From Pseudomonadota bacterium (lineage in GTDB: Bacteria > Pseudomonadota > Alphaproteobacteria > Acetobacterales > Acetobacteraceae): 8,480 nucleotides of DNA. Both the position numbers and the translations under genes were made by a program. The notes beneath the pieces are model-generated. The model was not told where the DNA came from. It saw nothing but the letters and a program-made list of their open reading frames with translations, and searched no databases. Shown here one piece after another: positions 5,417 to 8,480 of the stretch. Numbering within the stretch: position 1 is the stretch's first letter; each line of letters begins with the position of its first letter. The stretch spans positions 1 through 8,480 of the forward strand of contig JAKAZJ010000054.1 in the NCBI GenBank assembly GCA_021826565.1, read 5' to 3'.

Positions 5417-7863
5417 CGCCGCGCGCGCGTCTGCTGGCGTTGTTCCTGGTCTCGGCTGGGGCGATCGGGTTCGAGATTGCGCTGACCCGGTTCTTCGCCG
5501 TCGCGCTGTGGTCCGAATACGGCTACTGGGTGATTTCGATCGCCATGTCCGGCTTCGCGGTCAGCGGCGTGGTGCTGGCGCTGGCCGGACCGCGGCTGAT
5601 CCGCCACGGCGCGGCACTGCTGACAGGCTTGCCTGCTGCGCTGGTGGCGGCAGCGGGGATCGGATTTCATTTCGCGATCGTCAACCGGTTCAATCCGCTG
5701 GCGTTGCAGAACCTGGTCACCTGGCAGGGCGAGATCTGGCATATCGCCCTGTATTACGCGGCGCTGCTGCCGTTCTTCTTCCTGGCCGGGCTGTTCGTCG
5801 GGCTGTGCTTCGTGCTGGCCCCACCGGCGCGCGGCGCGCTGGGGGGCGTGTATGCCGCCGATCTGGCCGGGGCCGGCGCGGGTGCGGCGGGGCTGGTCGC
5901 GGCGCTGTTCGTGCTGTCTCCGTTCCGGCTGGTGCCGGCGCTGCTGCCGCTGCTGGCGGCGGCCGGGCTGGTCCGGCGCGGCGGCCGGATGGCGGCGCTG
6001 GCGGCGCTGGTTGCGGCCGAAGCGCTGCTGCTGTTCGGCGCGCAGCCGCATGGCAGCGAATACAAGCCGATCTACGCGCCGGCGCACACGCCTGGGGCGC
6101 GGGTGCTGGCGCGCATCCTGCGCCCGTCCGGCGCATACGCGCTGCTGGATGATTTCACCGAACGGGTAGATGTCGATCTATCCGACGATGCGGCGATGCT
6201 GCATCTGCCCGGGCCGCCTCGCAGTCTGGGGCTGTATCGCGACGGGGTGCGCATCGCCGCGCTGCCGAGCCCGGGCGTGCCCGTGGTTGCGGCCTATGCG
6301 CCGGCGACGCTGGGGGCGCTGGCGTATCGGCTGGCGCCGCACCCGCTGGTGCTGCTGCTGGGCGGCGGCGGCGGATTTCGCGTCGCCGCGGCGCGGGCTC
6401 TGGGGGCGCGGGCGGTGACGGTGATCGAGCCGGAGCCGGTGCTGCGTCGCGCGCTGCGACTGGGCCTGGGGCCGTCGCCGGCGCCGCCGGATGCGGTGGT
6501 GCGCGGCGTCTCGCCGCTGGTGCTGCTGGCGGCCGGCGGTCCCCGCTACGACGTGATCGATCTGGCGGCGGATATGTTGCGCGCGGACCCGGCGGCGCAG
6601 GCGGCGTTCTCGGCCGAGGCGCTGGCGGCCGATCTCGGGCATGTCACGCCTCGGGGCGTGGTATCGATCCCGGTGTCGATCCGCGATTTCCCGGTCTATG
6701 CGCTGCGGGTCCTGGCGACGGTGCGGCGCGCGCTGCATCTGGCCGGGATCGCGGATCCGGGCGCCGATGTGCTGGTGGCGCGTTCGGCCTGGACGGTGCG
6801 CGTGTTCGTCTCGCCCGGCGGGTTCGGGCCTGGGCGGATCGCACGGGCGCGGCGCTTCGCGGATCGGCGGTCATTCGATCTGTCCTGGTATCCGGGCATC
6901 GATGTGCGCGCCGCGCGGGCCGGTATCTATAACGATCTGCCACCGGTGTCGTTCGCCGCCGGCACGGTCCGCCGCGGCGGGCCGGACGATGCCATCGCCG
7001 ACGAGGCAGGCGCCGTGCTGGCCGGCCGCCGCAGCTTGTCCGCGGCGAGTTTCAGCCTGGCGCCGATGACCTTGGACCGCCCGTTCTTCTATGCCGCGCT
7101 GCGCCTGTCCGACCTGCCGACCCTGCTGCGCCGGCTGGAAGTGCTGCCGCAGCCCGAGATCGCGGCGCTGATCAACCTGGCGGTACTGGCCCAAGCGGCG
7201 GTGCTGGCGCTGTTCGTGCTAGGGGTGCCGCTATTGTCCCCGGGATTGCGGCGCGGCGGCGCGGCGGGATGGGCGGCGGCCTCGGTGTTTTTTCCCGCGC
7301 TGGGCCTCGGGTTCCTGTTCCTGGAGATCTATCTGATCGCCATGGCCAGCCTGTGGCTGAACGACAAGGCCAGCGGCTTCGCGCTGGTACTCAGCCTGAT
7401 GCTGATCGCCTCCGGCGCCGGAGCCTGGCTTTCGGGGCGCGTGGCGCGGCCGGGGCGGGCGGTGGCGCTGGCCGGGGCGGCGGTGGTGGTCTGGGCGGCG
7501 GCGATACGGGTTGGGCTGTGGCCGCTGATCATCGCCAGCCTGGCCTGGCCGGAGCCGGCGCGTGTGGCGCTGCTGGCCGCGGTGATCCTGCCGGTGGGCG
7601 TGGCGCTGGGATTCCCGTTTCCGCTGGGGCTGGCGCGGGTGGGCGCGCGGGCGCCGCGCCTGTTGCCCTGGGCATGGGGGTTGAACGGGGCGTTCTCGGT
7701 CCTGGCGACGCCGCTGGCGCAGTTGCTGGCGCGCGCGGCCGGATATGGCTGGGTTCTGGCGGCGGCGGGAATCCTGTATGTCGTGGCCGTTGTCAGTTTT
7801 CCCCGATCCCGGAGCGTTCCCGCGTGGACCCGATTGCGCATTTCCCGACCCGGCGCGGCCTGA
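5413..7863 (+). CDS. Spermidine-synthase-like polytopic membrane protein
   Basis: This 816-aa inner-membrane protein has three parts: an N-terminal block of about 7 TM segments (5-211), a soluble Rossmann-type region (about 212-583), and a C-terminal block of about 7 TM segments (584-797). The middle resembles spermidine synthase or a SAM methyltransferase. LVLLLGGGGGF (312-322) is the nucleotide loop and VTVIEPEP (335-342) supplies the acidic residue that binds the ribose. The catalytic aspartate cluster of true spermidine synthases (DSTD-like) is replaced by YDVIDLAAD (379-387), so polyamine synthesis is unlikely. C-terminal motifs GFLFLEIY (633-640), GFPFPLGL (733-740) and WAWGLNGAFSVL (753-764) are familiar from membrane proteins annotated as spermidine synthase-like. 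Arginine-rich loops at 59-65, 187-192, 610-614, 675-682, 741-749 and 798-812 favour a cytoplasmic N-terminus and a periplasmic middle domain. It is coupled to the upstream hydrolase by ATGA and overlaps the downstream methyltransferase by 40 bases. Its function is unknown. Confidence 0.88.
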   Translation: MTPRARLLALFLVSAGAIGFEIALTRFFAVALWSEYGYWVISIAMSGFAVSGVVLALAGPRLIRHGAALLTGLPAALVAAAGIGFHFAIVNRFNPLALQNLVTWQGEIWHIALYYAALLPFFFLAGLFVGLCFVLAPPARGALGGVYAADLAGAGAGAAGLVAALFVLSPFRLVPALLPLLAAAGLVRRGGRMAALAALVAAEALLLFGAQPHGSEYKPIYAPAHTPGARVLARILRPSGAYALLDDFTERVDVDLSDDAAMLHLPGPPRSLGLYRDGVRIAALPSPGVPVVAAYAPATLGALAYRLAPHPLVLLLGGGGGFRVAAARALGARAVTVIEPEPVLRRALRLGLGPSPAPPDAVVRGVSPLVLLAAGGPRYDVIDLAADMLRADPAAQAAFSAEALAADLGHVTPRGVVSIPVSIRDFPVYALRVLATVRRALHLAGIADPGADVLVARSAWTVRVFVSPGGFGPGRIARARRFADRRSFDLSWYPGIDVRAARAGIYNDLPPVSFAAGTVRRGGPDDAIADEAGAVLAGRRSLSAASFSLAPMTLDRPFFYAALRLSDLPTLLRRLEVLPQPEIAALINLAVLAQAAVLALFVLGVPLLSPGLRRGGAAGWAAASVFFPALGLGFLFLEIYLIAMASLWLNDKASGFALVLSLMLIASGAGAWLSGRVARPGRAVALAGAAVVVWAAAIRVGLWPLIIASLAWPEPARVALLAAVILPVGVALGFPFPLGLARVGARAPRLLPWAWGLNGAFSVLATPLAQLLARAAGYGWVLAAAGILYVVAVVSFPRSRSVPAWTRLRISRPGAA
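7811..7814 (+). promoter_or_regulatory. Ribosome binding site supporting the GTG start of the methyltransferase
   Basis: GGAG lies 9 nt before GTG 7824-7826, inside the end of the membrane-protein gene. The main alternative, ATG 7947-7949, has no such site. This choice matters because only the GTG start includes the export signal. Confidence 0.6.
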
Positions 7864-8480
7864 TCGCCGCTGCCGCCGCCATTCCGTTCCTGCCGCGCAC
7901 GGCCGCCGCGGCGCCCGCCTGGTCGCTGGCCGCGTATGAAACCGCGATGGCGGATTCCGGCCGGCCGGCACATATTTCGCAGGCCGAGTTCGCCGCGATT
8001 CAGAAGCGCAAACCGGCGGCGATGGCGCTGATCGCGTCCTATCTGAAATCGCGTCTGGGTTCCGCGGACCCGGCGGTGCTGGCGGCGTTCCAGGCGGTGC
8101 CGCGGGAGTATTTTCATTACGTCTATTCCGCGCGCGAACCGGTGCCGGGGGAGGCGTATGAGGCCAACCCCAAGCCCTGGGCGATCGGCTACGGCTCGGC
8201 GCTATCGGACTATCTGGGCCAGGCGTACATGACCCAGCTGCTGGGGCCGAAGCCGGGGATGGTCAGCCTGGAAATCGGCACCGGGTCCGGATTCCAAAGC
8301 GCGCTGCTGTCGCGCATCGTCGCCGACGCCTACACGATCGAGATCATTGCGCCACTGGGCAACGCGGTGTCGCATATCTTCAAACCGTTGGGGTACAACA
8401 ACGTCCACACCAAGGTGGGGGACGGGTATTACGGCTGGCCGGAGGTAGCGGGCGGGTTCGATCTGATCATCGTCACCTGC
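7824..8480 (+). CDS. Protein-L-isoaspartate O-methyltransferase, Tat-like signal, 3' end outside window
   Basis: These are the first 219 codons of a SAM-dependent carboxyl methyltransferase of the PCMT family, which methylates L-isoaspartyl residues so that damaged proteins can be repaired. Family hallmarks are VPREYF (92-97), IGYGSALSDY (121-130), motif I LEIGTGSGFQSA (149-160), YTIEII (170-175), GDGYYGWPE (199-207) and FDLIIVT (212-218). Ser128 aligns with the conserved active-site serine of IGYGQTISQP, but the flanking Thr and Pro are changed. About seven extra residues precede the IGYG motif. The N-terminus reads PTRRGLIAAAAAIPFLP, then RTAAAAPAW, which looks like a Tat signal (TRRGLI twin arginine, hydrophobic core, Ala-rich cleavage region). 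That is odd because SAM is cytoplasmic. The gene starts inside the preceding one (40-base overlap), so co-expression is near certain. Family assignment is strong; export is less sure, as a cytoplasmic start at ATG 7947 remains possible. Confidence 0.88.
   Translation, partial: MDPIAHFPTRRGLIAAAAAIPFLPRTAAAAPAWSLAAYETAMADSGRPAHISQAEFAAIQKRKPAAMALIASYLKSRLGSADPAVLAAFQAVPREYFHYVYSAREPVPGEAYEANPKPWAIGYGSALSDYLGQAYMTQLLGPKPGMVSLEIGTGSGFQSALLSRIVADAYTIEIIAPLGNAVSHIFKPLGYNNVHTKVGDGYYGWPEVAGGFDLIIVTC

Noticed and set aside
5271..6152. Plus-strand 293-codon frame across the hydrolase-membrane protein junction
   Set aside because: It is a shadow in another frame of two supported genes; its Gly/Arg/Ala-rich composition is typical of frame-shifted GC-rich coding DNA.
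5413..7863. Calling the 816-aa protein an active spermidine synthase
   Set aside because: The aminopropyltransferase aspartate signature is absent and the protein is mainly transmembrane.
7329..8117. Minus-strand 262-codon frame over the membrane protein and methyltransferase
   Set aside because: It is antisense to two genes with clear family motifs and is Arg-rich with no recognisable domain.

Overview
The window is GC-rich DNA (roughly 70% G+C by eye) with alpha-proteobacterial gene content. It holds a PhoR-like kinase end, Liv-type periplasmic binding proteins, a tandem-domain universal stress protein, and a spermidine-synthase-like membrane protein beside an isoaspartyl methyltransferase. 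An acetobacteraceal or related Rhodospirillales chromosome is my best guess; this is inference, as no rRNA or marker gene is present. I see no phage, transposon, tRNA or CRISPR signal.

Layout. (1) Positions 2-619, plus strand: the C-terminal part of a sensor histidine kinase whose phospho-acceptor region lies left of the window. (2) 620-923: a non-coding gap between converging genes, with a 14-bp perfect palindrome and a weak hairpin. (3) 924-4419, minus strand: an apparent operon transcribed right to left, with two closely related substrate-binding proteins (428 and 424 aa) followed by a universal stress protein (268 aa). No permease or ATPase gene is beside them, and each intercistronic gap carries a strong GC hairpin. 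(4) 4420-4585: a divergent control region with candidate promoters for both directions and, between them, a C-rich tandem repeat. Its minus strand is a textbook four-tract G-quadruplex motif with three identical 7-nt loops. (5) 4586-8480, plus strand: a tightly overlapping three-gene operon. It encodes an exported alpha/beta-hydrolase (276 aa), a roughly 14-TM spermidine-synthase-like membrane protein (816 aa), and the first 219 codons of a protein-L-isoaspartate O-methyltransferase that begins with a twin-arginine-like signal sequence and runs off the right edge.

How the genes may work together. The plus-strand operon is the most interesting part. All three products look envelope-directed. 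Counting membrane segments and applying the positive-inside rule puts the Rossmann domain of the 816-aa protein on the periplasmic side, and the methyltransferase gene carries a Tat-like leader. A carboxyl methyltransferase next to an esterase-fold hydrolase suggests an envelope system for making, removing or repairing carboxyl methyl esters or isoaspartates, but this is a hypothesis. It must explain how S-adenosylmethionine reaches the periplasm. The minus-strand operon looks like ligand capture for a transporter encoded elsewhere, co-expressed with a stress protein.
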